A program made the position numbers and the translations under genes. The notes beneath the pieces are model-generated. The model saw nothing but the letters and a program-made list of their open reading frames with translations, did no database searches and had not been told where the DNA came from. From positions 1 to 64,000 of the forward strand of contig JAIWNF010000054.1 in assembly GCA_025093555.1 (NCBI GenBank): 64,000 bases of DNA. The letters run 5' to 3'. Shown piece after piece: positions 1-9,207 of the stretch (the first letter of the stretch is position 1; each line of letters begins with the position of its first letter). This stretch comes from Circinella umbellata. Lineage: Eukaryota; Mucoromycota; Mucoromycetes; Mucorales; Lichtheimiaceae.

Positions 1-220
1 CATGAATAATAACTAGCGTTGAGACGTTTGATCACAAGCAGACGACTTGATGTTGACGGGGTATTGTACGTACTAGAGTAGCCTTTGTTGCTACGATGTA
101 CTGAGATTAAGCCCTTGTCATTGAATTTGCTCCTCTTTTTGAGGGCATATTCAAATCAACCGCTTTGGCTGATTATAATAAAAAAAAGACTTTAAAATTT
201 TTTTATTCTCTTTTGCCTAG
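1..220. other. Unassigned left flank
   Basis: No open reading frame or RNA gene is recognisable. The first 130 bases have a more balanced base composition than the AT-rich DNA further right, so this could be the 5' region of the adjacent retrotransposon rather than host DNA. That is an inference only. Confidence 0.3.
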
Positions 221-2406
221 ATGGGTGAAATACTTTTTATTATTTTTTTGATAAAGTGCTTTAACCGAACGTTTCGGGGTTTGACTCCCGTCTGGCCGAT
301 CCTCTCGAGGATAGTAGGTTCGAATCCTACAACCCCGTCCGGTTACATGTTCCGGATATCAAAAACTAGCCTAGCTAAGGTTCTTACCACCTTAAGTGTA
401 AGTGCGGTAATTAGGGATGCCAGCCCTCTTTACCTAAGAATTACAGGAAATATACATACAGAGATAAATACGGTTGCGGGTCAGGTCGAACCAACCTCCC
501 TAGAGTCCGTCAATAATCACAAGTTGATTCCCATTATGAAAAATAAGGCATCGTTGTCTGGTTCTACTCCAATGAACATAGATAGGTCTTTGACCGTTGT
601 GTCTATCTATAAACTTGGACCGTACCAAGTATTTGTGGTTTGGGAAAAGTGTAAAGCTTGTCTCCCTCACTCACTTTTCATCAAAATTAAATCTATCCGT
701 CGTCGATTTACTCGGCTCGGCCCTAGATTTGATTTATACATACCCGAACAATTCGCTTCAGAGTTATTTTCTGTTCTAAGTAGTCATAAGCGAAAGTTTG
801 GATGGGTCATTAAGCTTCGAGCTCCCCAAGACCCCTCTCCTCGTTCGGCTTTGGGATCCGACGAGGTAAAGCAAATCAGAAAAAAACGGGCGACTAATGT
901 CGCTGGAAGTACCATTTGCAGCTGGAATGTGAATGGCGTCAGAGGAAAAAGAGAGGAACTCCTTTGGAATGTCAAAACCAGAGGGGGAAAGCGGCCTGGT
1001 TTCTTTCTTATACAGGAGACCCTTATCCGACCTGACAGTTGGACTTTCCGCCTACCGGGATACCAGGTGCTAAGCGTTCCCATGGTAGGGCCCAACCAAC
1101 GTGGCACTGCGCTCGCTATAGATACAGGGCATAAAGCAGTTCAAATCGGAGGAATTGACAACTCTTCTGGGCAACTCGTTCTTGCCAAGTGTTTCACTGG
1201 AATCAATAAGTGTGGTATAATGCGCTTCCCCGGAGCAGACCCTCTCGAATCACATTGGACATGGAGTCTTCAATCTCAAACAATTCCGATAGTGAACCAA
1301 TATACATACCTGGGGATTGAAATCACCCCTTCACTAGAGCTCCTAACTTGGACTCACAATAAAGTGAAGAAAGCTGATCGCATGCGGTTGGCTATTAGAC
1401 CGGTCTTGGCCTCAAAAACCATACCGCTCAACCTAAGAGTCCTATTTGTTCGTGCGCTCATTGAGTCGCGTTTACGGTATGGATGTGAGTTGGTAGGATT
1501 CAGTCTGGCTCAGTGCCGATCCCTCCAACTAGCCCTCAACCAAGCGCTCCTAGATGTTGTTGGGACCATTGGTTCTGGCAATACAGTGTTTGCTCGGTTA
1601 GTCCTCTGGCTTGAACTTGATATACCTCCTATATCAACCTCAGCCTCTGTGGCCATGATCAGGGCTTATCGAAAATACCAGTCTCTTCCGAGTATTGTCT
1701 CGGATGTCTTAAAAGCCCCATCTCTGAGGGGTCAAAGACCATGGGGGAGTAGTGTTCGGCGATGGGCCGCTTCTCATAAGGTTGATCTTGATCTTCCTTA
1801 CCTCACTAAACAAGAGAAATTGAGTATTAGAGATACACTTATAGGGAGATATAAATGTCAAAATCCTACTAAGGCTTTGACTTATTATTTCAATTCTGAT
1901 TTGATTCAAACTAAACGTTTTATTAAAAAGGTACCTTATACCCCCAGTTGGCCGTTGGTCTGACTTGGTTGGTACGTATCCGATGTTCGGCTGTCTGGAC
2001 TGGAGCTCGTGCAGCTTCCTTGGGTCTTATCCCTCCTTTCTTCCGTCATCAATGTGTCTGTTGTGGCCTACCCCTCACAGATAGCTTAAACTCAGAGATC
2101 CAACATCTCTTAGTGGATTGTTCACAGTTCTATTCGATTAGACAGTCTTCTGGTCTAGCCGATCTTATTCATAGAGTAAGACAACAATTTGGCCTTCTTC
2201 TTGGGCTTTCTCTGCAAAACATGCTTCTCGGTGGAGCTACAAATAGCGGCTTGACGCTCGGCACTTGCTGGCTTAACTCGCATAATGGTAATCCAGGTTG
2301 TCAACCAGACTTTGTGTCGGTTGCGACCTTTTTACAACTGGTCATGCCCGTCTACATGGACTTCATCTGGAAACACCGGGTGAGTACTAGTGGAGTGTCC
2401 GGGTGA
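221..2406 (+). pseudogene. LINE polyprotein, RT core deleted and frame broken
   Basis: A 580-codon frame (221-1963) overlaps a second frame (1948-2406) that continues the same protein, so one frameshift lies near 1950. Around residues 225-310 the product has the start of an exonuclease-endonuclease-phosphatase fold (SWNVNGVRG, QET, GTALAI). From about residue 328 (nt 1200) it jumps to sequence typical of the segment behind the RT palm (KCGIMRFPG, YLGIEITPS, RALIESRLRYG). This places a deletion of the rest of the endonuclease and the RT fingers and palm at about 1190-1210. The second frame carries a CxxC plus HLLVDC zinc-type cluster common at LINE C-termini. The start at 221 runs through a tRNA-like sequence, so the true initiator is probably further in. 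Confidence 0.7.
275..337 (+). promoter_or_regulatory. tRNA-like fold with perfect B box in LINE 5' region
   Basis: Bases 275-281 (CGGGGTT) pair fully with 331-337 (AACCCCG) like an acceptor stem. Bases 314-330 form a perfect 5-bp T arm with a 7-nt loop. Bases 317-327 (GGTTCGAATCC) match the pol III B-box consensus exactly. The fold is only 63 nt, about 10 short of a tRNA, and no proper D arm or anticodon arm can be drawn, so it is not called a functional tRNA. It may be an internal pol III promoter or a truncated tRNA picked up by the element. Confidence 0.45.
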
Positions 2407-2626
2407 ACCAGACTCATGCACCGCGTAGTCGAAGCCTCTAAGTAGAGGTATGGCAGAGGATGATTCCTCGAGGAAAGGCCCCCAGGAGTTTTAGTTGAGT
2501 ACAACACTACCCAAGTCTTTTGGGTGTTTCTCCTCATTTGTCGGTACAGTAGCTTCGGCGACCTACTTTTAAACATACAAACGGGGGGAGGATTTCTCCT
2601 GGGGCATGGGATTCTTTTGCCTTTCC

Positions 2627-2652
2627 AAAAAAAAAAAAAAAAAAAAAAAAAA
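2627..2652 (+). repeat. Poly(A) tail of the LINE
   Basis: Twenty-six uninterrupted A residues follow the LINE 3' region, marking the retrotransposon 3' end. Confidence 0.85.
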
Positions 2653-2921
2653 GGTAGTTAGACATTACTACTAAACTTTGAGAATAAATAGTCATTCTCA
2701 ATATCTTCAATCTTAGTTGTGATAGTATACTATCGGAGAAAGTGGGTAAAAAAACACAGCAAAAATAAAAAAATATTGTATTGAGAAATACAAAAAGAAA
2801 AAAATATGTCATGTGAAGCTGATCCCCAACCAGAATAAACAAATATTTTTATACTCCTCAACCATAAAAACCGTGGGGCCTCCTTTCAGTCCAGCACTTC
2901 CTTCTACTTTTTTTTTTTGAA
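2653..2921. other. AT-rich spacer
   Basis: Non-coding AT-rich DNA between the LINE poly(A) and the first codon of the DNA glycosylase pseudogene. A T-run lies at 2908-2918. No other feature is seen. Confidence 0.4.
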
Positions 2922-3957
2922 ATGCTCCATGTTGTATCCAACACATATTATTCATAAAGATAATTATTTGTCATTCTAATTATTAAAGTATAGCGTATCT
3001 TTAATTATGCTTTGCTGACATTTCGTGTATTTCCCTATTTGGACCATGATTTATAAGAACACAGAAGTCCATCTTCTATAATGATATAAGGTTACAGCTG
3101 CGTAGATATATCATATCGTCAACCGCTCAAAGTCTAATCTTAATATCATTAATCTTATATTCATAATTCACACGGCCATGACAAATATAAATCTTACGTA
3201 TACATATATCAATATATCCCACTGATAATAAGATTCATATAAATAGAGATAATATTTTATTTTAATAAACTTCAGTTCAATTATTGTTCTTTTGGGTCTC
3301 GTTGACTTTTTAACGTCTCTTTTATTTTATTATATTTGATTGATATAACACTCCATGACATTATTGATCACGATTTATTTGTTCTCTTTGTTGGCATTAA
3401 TCCAGACCCACATAGTTTTGAGACAGGCCACTTCTACAATGGCTGATCCAATCATTTTTGGTTTTGCTTAAATAAAACTGGTATCTATTATTTTATTTTC
3501 TCTCAATAAATGTTTTCTTTGAATCTGACAAGGTGGGTCAGACTTGGTTTCTCAAAATGTAGGTCCAAATAACGATCAAGCAATTCTTTCTGACTACACT
3601 ATTGGATTCACTAATGTGTGGTCGCGCCCAACAAAACGTGAATCAGATCTCACAAAGGCCGAAATGTTGATTAGCATAAAAGACTTACAAGAAAAATAAA
3701 AAAATTTAAACCAAACTTTGTTTGCTTTCTTGGTCTAGATATTGCACGACTTTACTTTAACCAACAAAAAGTCTCCACTGCACTTCAAAACATAAAGAAC
3801 GTGTGGTCTTCAAAACCTCACAATGTCACACAATATTTTGTAGCTGCAAATCCAAGTGCTCGTGTTGTTGCTTATCAGCGAACTGATAAAATAAAACAAT
3901 TCCAGCAGCTATCAACATTAGTCATTGAATACCGAAATAAATCATACGTTCAATAAA
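2922..3957 (+). pseudogene. Thymine/uracil DNA glycosylase (TDG/MUG family) pseudogene
   Basis: After removing a solo LTR at 2930-3350, the ATG at 2922 reads into a TDG/MUG-type glycosylase: VLFVGINPD (3376-3407; the Asn at 3399 corresponds to the catalytic Asn of the GINPG motif), TGHFYNG, SNHFWFCL, GFTNVWSR, and the second active-site segment NPSARVVAYQR (about 3850-3880). These enzymes excise T or U from G mispairs. A 61-nt intron (3481-3541) splices in frame. The gene is dead in three ways: the LTR after codon 3, an in-frame TGA at 3444-3446 between NG and SNHFW, and a frameshift in an A-run near 3695-3705. The fragment is also shorter than typical family members at the N-terminus. Confidence 0.8.
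2930..3350 (+). mobile_element. Solo LTR, family A (421 bp)
   Basis: The segment begins TGTTGTATCC and ends GATATAACA (TG...CA). It is flanked by the identical 5-bp duplication CTCCA at 2925-2929 and 3351-3355. A near-identical inverted copy lies at 6709-7129 and a degraded copy at 18899-19327. No internal retroviral genes remain, so it is a solo LTR left by LTR-LTR recombination. It sits inside the glycosylase coding sequence. Confidence 0.92.
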
Positions 3958-4066
3958 TCATTTTTTGGTCTGTCCAAAAAAAAAAAAAAATTGTGCTTGT
4001 TACCAAGATCGGCAGGTATTGTTTTTTTTAAAAAAATAGAAAAATAATACCATTGACAGGAGAAAA

Positions 4067-5175
4067 TTAGGGTGAAGGAGGAGAAGGACGGTTGTTGTGT
4101 GTGATGACCAAACAAGTGCGACCATCAATAATCTCTGTTCTGAATTCACTTTCCCAAGCCGATAAATCAACAACAAGGGATGTGTGAAAAGGAACATTTT
4201 GATCATGAAGATTAAGTGGAGGGTATTCAGCCTCTTGCACATGTTCATACAGCCACTACAAAAAATTAGCTGTTTAGTATCTCAAGCACCCGCGTAGTGG
4301 ATATCTTCGTAGAAGGTATGACAGGGATGATTCCCCTCAGTGGTTTTCGCTGAGCACAGGACTACCTGAGTCTTTCGGATGTCACTACTAACCAGTTACC
4401 TAGTAATGGTAGTGAACGGCGTATCTGATGGGAGCGGACTTCCACTGAGGCATGGAATTTGCACATACCGAAAAAAAAAAATGTAACGTAATAGCAGAAA
4501 TAATTTACCTCAAGACGGCACGGGACAAACTCCTCAAGATTTGCTCGAACGCCTCGTTCCCAGCTTAACGACTCATCATCAGAGCCAACCAGTTCTGCTT
4601 CTGGAAACTCTCTTTGAGAATCCAGCCAATTATTTCTTTCCTATAAGGTAATTAAAAGTATAAGAATAACATACAACAGCTTGAAAACAAATATTAGAAC
4701 CTACATTAATAAAGTATCTCTGCATTCTGAGAGGGAGGACGAGGTTCCTGGTAGGCACCACGCCAGGCAACGTATCCATAACGCAATGCTGTTTCCTGTG
4801 CTTACACCAGGCACAACGTTTATCCCCACTTTCCAGACGATAACAATATTTGTGACTTTTCTGGCAGTTTCGACAAACATTACTAGGTTGACAATCTATA
4901 ACAACAATAAAAACAACAATTCATACATCCATAAAATAAAAACAACAATCATGCAACAATTCATGCAATGACATACATCCATAAAAAATTTCAATTTTTT
5001 TACGTCCACCAGATAAAGTCGGTACATTAAAGGGCGGAATTTCTACATGAGCACCTTCAACAGCTACACGTCTCACATCATTCATCGCCTCAAAAATTTC
5101 AAGATTATCTTCAGTTAATGATAATATTTCTTGTTGTTGTTGTTGTTCTTGTTGTTGTCGTCGTGTAGTAACCAT
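4067..5175 (-). CDS. Small Zn(II)2Cys6-type DNA-binding protein, four exons
   Basis: Exons on the minus strand are 5175-4977, 4895-4675, 4640-4509 and 4255-4067. All joins are GT...AG and keep frame, giving 246 residues ending in PSPPSP. Residues about 71-101 contain six cysteines spaced CX2CX6CX9CX2CX6C, the fungal binuclear zinc cluster pattern. A Q-rich stretch follows the start (QQQEQQQQQ). The rest of the protein matches no family I recognise. The third intron (4256-4508) is mostly a LINE-like 3' tail. The reading frame is undamaged although everything around it is repeats, so the gene is either recently active or a cargo of a mobile element. Its role could be transcriptional control; the target is unknown. 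Confidence 0.7.
4287..4481 (+). mobile_element. Short retroelement with LINE-type 3' tail
   Basis: The segment repeats, in diverged form, the order of motifs at the 3' end of the LINE (2421-2652): CCGCGTAGT, a GGTATG-ACAG-GGATGATTCC block, GAGCACA...CTAC, and a GGCATGG(A/G)ATT block, ending in 11 A residues (4471-4481). There is no coding part, so it is a 5'-truncated LINE copy or a SINE sharing the LINE tail. It lies in an intron of the Zn2Cys6 gene, antisense to it. Confidence 0.65.
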
Positions 5176-5317
5176 TGTTATACCAATAAGAAAATTAAGT
5201 GCCGAAAAATTGAAAAATATATACTGCTATGAATATTAAATATGCTAACATTTTATCCAACTTGTGGTATTCTAAAAGTTTATATGCAATAACTGAATTT
5301 TGTTTATTTGACCAAAC

Positions 5318-6015
5318 ATCAAATTAGATTTCCAGAATCTACAGCATGTAAATATACATTATAGGACATTCCGCGATCGATTTGAGTATTTTTCACTAGA
5401 AGTTCAGCCAAAAAAAAGGGCTGTAATTATAGAAATTAATTTTCAGTGCAGAAGCTACATATAAACTGGTAAAACAAATTAGATTTTCAGAATCTACAGC
5501 ATGTAAATATACATTATACGACATTCTCCAAGCAGGATGACAATTTTATGTGAAGAGCGCGTTGGCTTGCGCGATCGATTTGAGTATTTATTACAAGAAG
5601 TATACCCAAAAAAAAAAAAAAGGCTGTAATTACAAAAATTAGTTTTCAGCGCATAAGCTACATATAAACCAATGAAACAAATTAGATTTCCAGAATCTAC
5701 AGCATCGAAATATACATTATAAGACATTCCCCAAGTAGGATGACGATTGTACGTGGAGAGCGCACTGAATTGCGCGATCGACTTGAGTATAATTACAAGA
5801 AGTTCAGCTTAAAAAAAAATAAAGTCCGTAATTACAGAGATCAATTTTCAGAGCACATGCCACATATAAACCAGTGAAACAAATTAGATTTCCAGAATCT
5901 ACAGCATCGAAATATACATTATAAGACGTTCCCCAAGGAGGATGACCACTGTGCATGAAGAGCGCGCTGAATTGCGCGATCGACTTAAGTATTTATTACA
6001 AGAAGTTCAACCAAA
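5318..6015. repeat. Four tandem copies of a ~204-bp unit
   Basis: The phrase AAATTAGATTTCCAGAATCTACAGCAT recurs near 5320, 5475, 5679 and 5883. The first spacing is about 154 bp and the later ones about 204 bp. Each full unit also carries a GAGCGC...GCGCGATCGA palindromic block and an ACAAGAAGTTCAGC-like block before an A-run. The first unit lacks about 50 bp including the GAGCGC part. The array sits 150-840 bp upstream of the Zn2Cys6 start codon, so it could be a promoter repeat or a subtelomere-like satellite; the function is unknown. Confidence 0.85.
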
Positions 6016-6708
6016 AAAGAATTAGATACACATGTAGAATTTGGACAAAAACATATTTTACACAAACTACCTTTATTTGATAAGACATTTTCTTTAAGCA
6101 ATGCTTATTTCTTAATATAGATGATAGTTATACAAACGAAATTTATTTTGTAATAAAGTTTCTTAAACATAACCCCTTTTTTCTTAGTCCAGTTGTTAGG
6201 TGTACAAATCAAATTTATTTTGTAGAACTTCTTCCACACAACCTATTTACGTTGACTGAACGAACTTGATTGTAAGTATTGGTTATATGGATGCACTATT
6301 AGAAAGAGTGTATAAAGAAAAATAGGTACTATACCAGAGAATCTATATCATAAAAAATGAGAGAAAAGATAAGGGCCTACATGTGAATGTACTTTAGGTT
6401 TTTTTTATGCAACACCTTGTGTAAGCATAATTTATTTTGTACAACTATAATTTATATAATATATTTTTTTTCTGCATTTTTCAAAATATTGGAAGAACAT
6501 GCAACATTATGTTCTTTTTTTGTTTTTACACATAAGAAATGGTTGCATTTACTTTCTTTATTCAAAATAGCACCATTACTGGTGAGATTCCTTTTTTTAT
6601 TCGAGATGGTGACGTTACTGCCAATATTAATTTTTTTATTCATCTTACGAGCACACATTATATAGCATTTAGCTTTACTTTCTGACTAGTCTTCAATGAA
6701 TTCCACTG
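6016..6708. other. AT-rich non-coding stretch
   Basis: No gene is recognised. The phrase AAATTTATTTTGTA recurs near 6140 and 6215, with a related one at 6430, suggesting an old diverged repeat. Confidence 0.35.
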
Positions 6709-7129
6709 TGTTATATCAATCAAATATAATAGAATAAAAGAGACGTTAAAAAGTCAACGAGACCCAAAAGAACAATAATTGAACTCAAGTTTATTAAAAT
6801 AAAATATTATCTCTATTTATATGAATCTTATTATCAGTGGGATATATTGATATGTGTATACGTAAGATTTATATTTGTCATGGCCGTGTGAATTATGAAT
6901 ATAAGATTAATAATATTAAGATTAGACTTTGAGCGGTTGACGATATGATATATCTACGCAGCTGTAACCTTATATCATTATAGAAGACGGACTTCTGTGT
7001 TCTTATAAATCATGGTCCAAATAGGGAAATACTCGAAATGTCAGCAAAGCGTAATTAAAGATACGCTATACTTTAATAATTAGAATGACAAATAATTATC
7101 TTTATGAATAATATGTGTTGGATACAACA
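6709..7129 (-). mobile_element. Solo LTR, family A (421 bp), inverted copy
   Basis: On the plus strand it begins TGTTATATC and ends GGATACAACA, the reverse complement of the LTR at 2930-3350. The flanks carry an identical 5-bp duplication, CACTG, at 6704-6708 and 7130-7134. The two copies differ only by scattered substitutions, so both insertions look fairly recent. Confidence 0.92.
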
Positions 7130-7300
7130 CACTGTAAATTGCGTCTATCAGAAGAATCTTATCTAGCTGGAGTTCAATGAACTCCACTATGGGATATGCC
7201 TTAATAAAAAGATCATGTAAAATATTTTTGGCTTTGCCTTCTTTTCTTTCTTAAAATAAATTTTATTAACACTTAAATATATGTCTTCTAATAATACGAC

Positions 7301-7678
7301 TGTAATAGCGCATGACTGATTATTATATACTTACAATCAGGTTCTATCAGCCAGTTTACGAGGAAGTGTAATAGTTAAGATATTGGTAGAAAGAAAAGGG
7401 GCTCGAGAATATATATGATAAAAACGAATTACTGTTTCCTGGTTGTCAGGAAACCCTTTATTTATATATGTCGAAATATCAGGGGCTAATTTACATCTAA
7501 CTAATATATATCTAATATCAATGATCAACATTTCTATATAGAATAACTATCCTAATATTTCTATATCCAACCATGTGCTCAACCATGCTATCCTCTATCC
7601 TTAGTATTCCGCGGATAAGCATGTAGATCAACAACCTTATAGTTGAATATATCGTCATAATGGTCTTACACCATTACA
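7301..7678 (-). mobile_element. Solo LTR, family B (378 bp)
   Basis: The element begins TGTAATAGCG and ends CACCATTACA on the plus strand. It is flanked by ACGAC at 7296-7300 and 7679-7683. The same sequence occurs inverted at 18406-18783. It shares no obvious similarity with family A. Confidence 0.92.
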
Positions 7679-7736
7679 ACGACCCCAACTATCAACAGCA
7701 CTTTGAGTACACTTACTAGTATATTTAATTCAAATA

Positions 7737-8164
7737 TTGATGGTAAAAGGACCAAAATATAATTACAAATTTGACATATTGTATAAAACTGTTCAGAATC
7801 TCAAACAAATAATATCTTATAGATCAACAACACATTCAGCACTTAGAAATCATCACTCAGTACTTGAACAGAAAAAATGTGCAATTGGTAACCAAACCTA
7901 TATATATTTTCTTCGTTCTAGTTCTGGTGTTGAAACAAGTATTGGAATCAATGTTGAGCGTTGTGTAAGAAATTTAACATTTTTTTGATAATATAAGACA
8001 CTTTTTAATATTGCATGCTTTAGGTAAAACGTAGATGCACTACAGCACAACATGATGATAATGAGAGCATTGATGGCAGTGTCACTGAAACTATAGAAGA
8101 CATCAGTGAAACTGGAACTGAGACTGCAGCAACAACAGTCCACCAGTTCAAAGTTAAAACTTAA
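7737..8164 (+). CDS. Hypothetical two-exon protein
   Basis: Exon 7737-7964 joins 8024-8164 through a 59-nt intron (GTAAGA...TTTAG), giving about 122 residues. The join creates CVKRRC, a short basic patch that could be a nuclear signal, followed by an acidic Ser/Thr-rich tail. No family is recognised. The start lies 58 bp beyond a solo LTR, so the true 5' end may have been displaced. The 3' end overlaps a helicase fragment in another frame. It may be a fragment of a mobile element gene. Confidence 0.35.
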
Positions 8165-8171
8165 TAATTCC

Positions 8172-8288
8172 AATGAGCAACTGACTATCCTACATATAAC
8201 ACGAGAGGTTCCATTTACAGGATATGAACGAACTCAATTTCCAATTACTCTTGCTTGGGCTTTAACAGTACATAAGGTTCAAAGTTGA
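8172..8288 (+). pseudogene. PIF1-like helicase C-terminal fragment
   Basis: About 39 codons encode TGYERTQFP, LAWALTVHKVQS and preceding residues, matching the corresponding segment of the helicase remnant at 17299-18845 (TGYERTQFPLCLAWALTVHKVQS). This is the Q/HKSQG-type motif of PIF1 helicases. The fragment stops where a ribosomal RNA fragment begins. Confidence 0.75.
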
Positions 8289-8310
8289 ACACTACCAAAC
8301 GTTGCTATTT

Positions 8311-8499
8311 ACCTGTCTCACGACGGTCTAAACCCAGCTTACATTCCCTATTAGTGGGTGAACAATCTAACGCTTACTGAATTCTGCTTCAGTATGATAG
8401 GAAGAGCCGACATCGAAGAATCAAAAAGCAACGTCGCTATGAACGCTTGGCTGCCACAAGCCAGTTATTATATACAAGTAACTTTTCTGACACCTCTAA
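8311..8499 (-). rRNA. Fragment of large-subunit (25S/28S) rRNA, degenerate
   Basis: Reverse-complemented, the segment reads through GAGGTGTCAGAAAAGTTAC, ATAACTGGCTTGTGGCAGCC, AAGCGTTCATAGCGACGT, TTCGATGTCGGCTCTTCCTA, GTTCACCCACTAATAGGGAA and GGTTTAGACCGTCGTGAGAC. This is the conserved peptidyl-transferase neighbourhood near the 3' end of eukaryotic LSU rRNA. It is only about 190 nt. Most differences from the yeast-type sequence are C-to-T or G-to-A. About 8 nt around CCACAGGG are replaced by an unrelated AT-rich run. It is a pseudogene piece, not an rDNA unit. Confidence 0.88.
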
Positions 8500-8600
8500 T
8501 AATACTAGGCCTTTTTTTACACATCAATTTATAAGTTTTTAAAAAGTTTTATTGATTATTATCTGTGTTTTGATTTAAAAGGTTATTAGTTAATATAGCA

Positions 8601-8775
8601 ATTTGGTGTAACTTACAAAGAAAATGTAGCAGGGAATCATTATGAACAATATTAAATGAATATGTATTTGACATTGATGGGGAAACAAGATATAGATCAT
8701 TTAATGTTCTGACACGTATAAGTGCAACATAAAAAAGCCCATGGGCAAAGAGATCTCCAAAAGGTGAAAGAAAGA
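8601..8775 (-). pseudogene. PIF1-like helicase terminal fragment, inverted
   Basis: On the minus strand this encodes GDLFAHGLFYVALIRVRTL and a following tail, equivalent to GDFFAHGLLYVALTRVKTL in the helicase at 17299-18845. This is the helicase motif VI region. It is opposite in strand to the fragment at 8172-8288 although the two are consecutive in the parent protein, so the locus was rearranged around the rRNA piece. Confidence 0.75.
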
Positions 8776-8809
8776 TATAATATAAAAAAAAAGATATAGT
8801 ATAAAAATA

Positions 8810-9207
8810 TTATTCCATTTCCACATCTTCCCCATGGCTATGATTGCGACTTGAACCTCGAGTGCCGCGACGAGCACCAGTTACATTAGTCAAGCTGGCA
8901 CCTTCACCGCCACCAGCACCACCATTCCCCTCTTCACTATTGCTAGTCCGTTCACTGTTGGTAGTCATCATCGAAGAACTGGCAGATGGTGACACATACA
9001 TATCGCGCAAAAAGGATGAAATAGTCGCCTCACTGAGTTCATGCTCGAATATCACCAATGACTCAGATACAACTTGCCGGAATTCTTGAACTTCAAATGG
9101 TGCTGGATTGTGCGACAGAATTCGTGTCATTGCATCACCATCAACTTGTGATGCAAGTATACGGACAGCCCTTTCTGCTATTCCAGCAGCCTCCGCTGTG
9201 TTATAGA
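8810..9207 (-). CDS. Hypothetical protein, 5'-partial, acidic/Gly-rich tail
   Basis: An open frame begins after a TTTAG acceptor at 9208 and runs to TAA at 8810, about 132 codons. The first 70 residues look like a helical globular segment (AGIAERAVRILASQVDGDAM, VQEFRQVVSESL). They are followed by Ser/Gly-rich sequence, an RRGTRG patch and an acidic end (GEDVEME). Upstream exons could not be placed. No family is recognised. It lies just upstream, on the same strand, of a helicase fragment and may belong to the same mobile element. Confidence 0.4.

Larger units (their letters stand above)
221..2652 (+). mobile_element. Non-LTR retrotransposon (LINE) with internal deletion
   Basis: The segment is visibly richer in G+C than its surroundings and ends in 26 consecutive A residues (2627-2652), the expected 3' tail of a LINE. 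It encodes in order an ORF1-like basic region, the start of an APE-type endonuclease (SWNVNG around 920-935, then LIQET), the region after the reverse-transcriptase palm, and a C-terminal Cys/His cluster (CVCC...HLLVDC). The reverse-transcriptase catalytic core with its YxDD/FADD motif is absent, so the copy cannot move by itself. The real 5' end is not defined; the left limit given is the first ATG of the long reading frame. No target-site duplication was identified. Confidence 0.8.

Noticed and set aside
275..337. Functional tRNA gene
   Set aside because: Only 63 nt, with no D arm or anticodon arm; only the acceptor and T arms fit.
2930..7129. One DNA transposon with 421-bp terminal inverted repeats
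   Set aside because: Each repeat has its own 5-bp target duplication and TG...CA ends, so they are separate solo LTRs.
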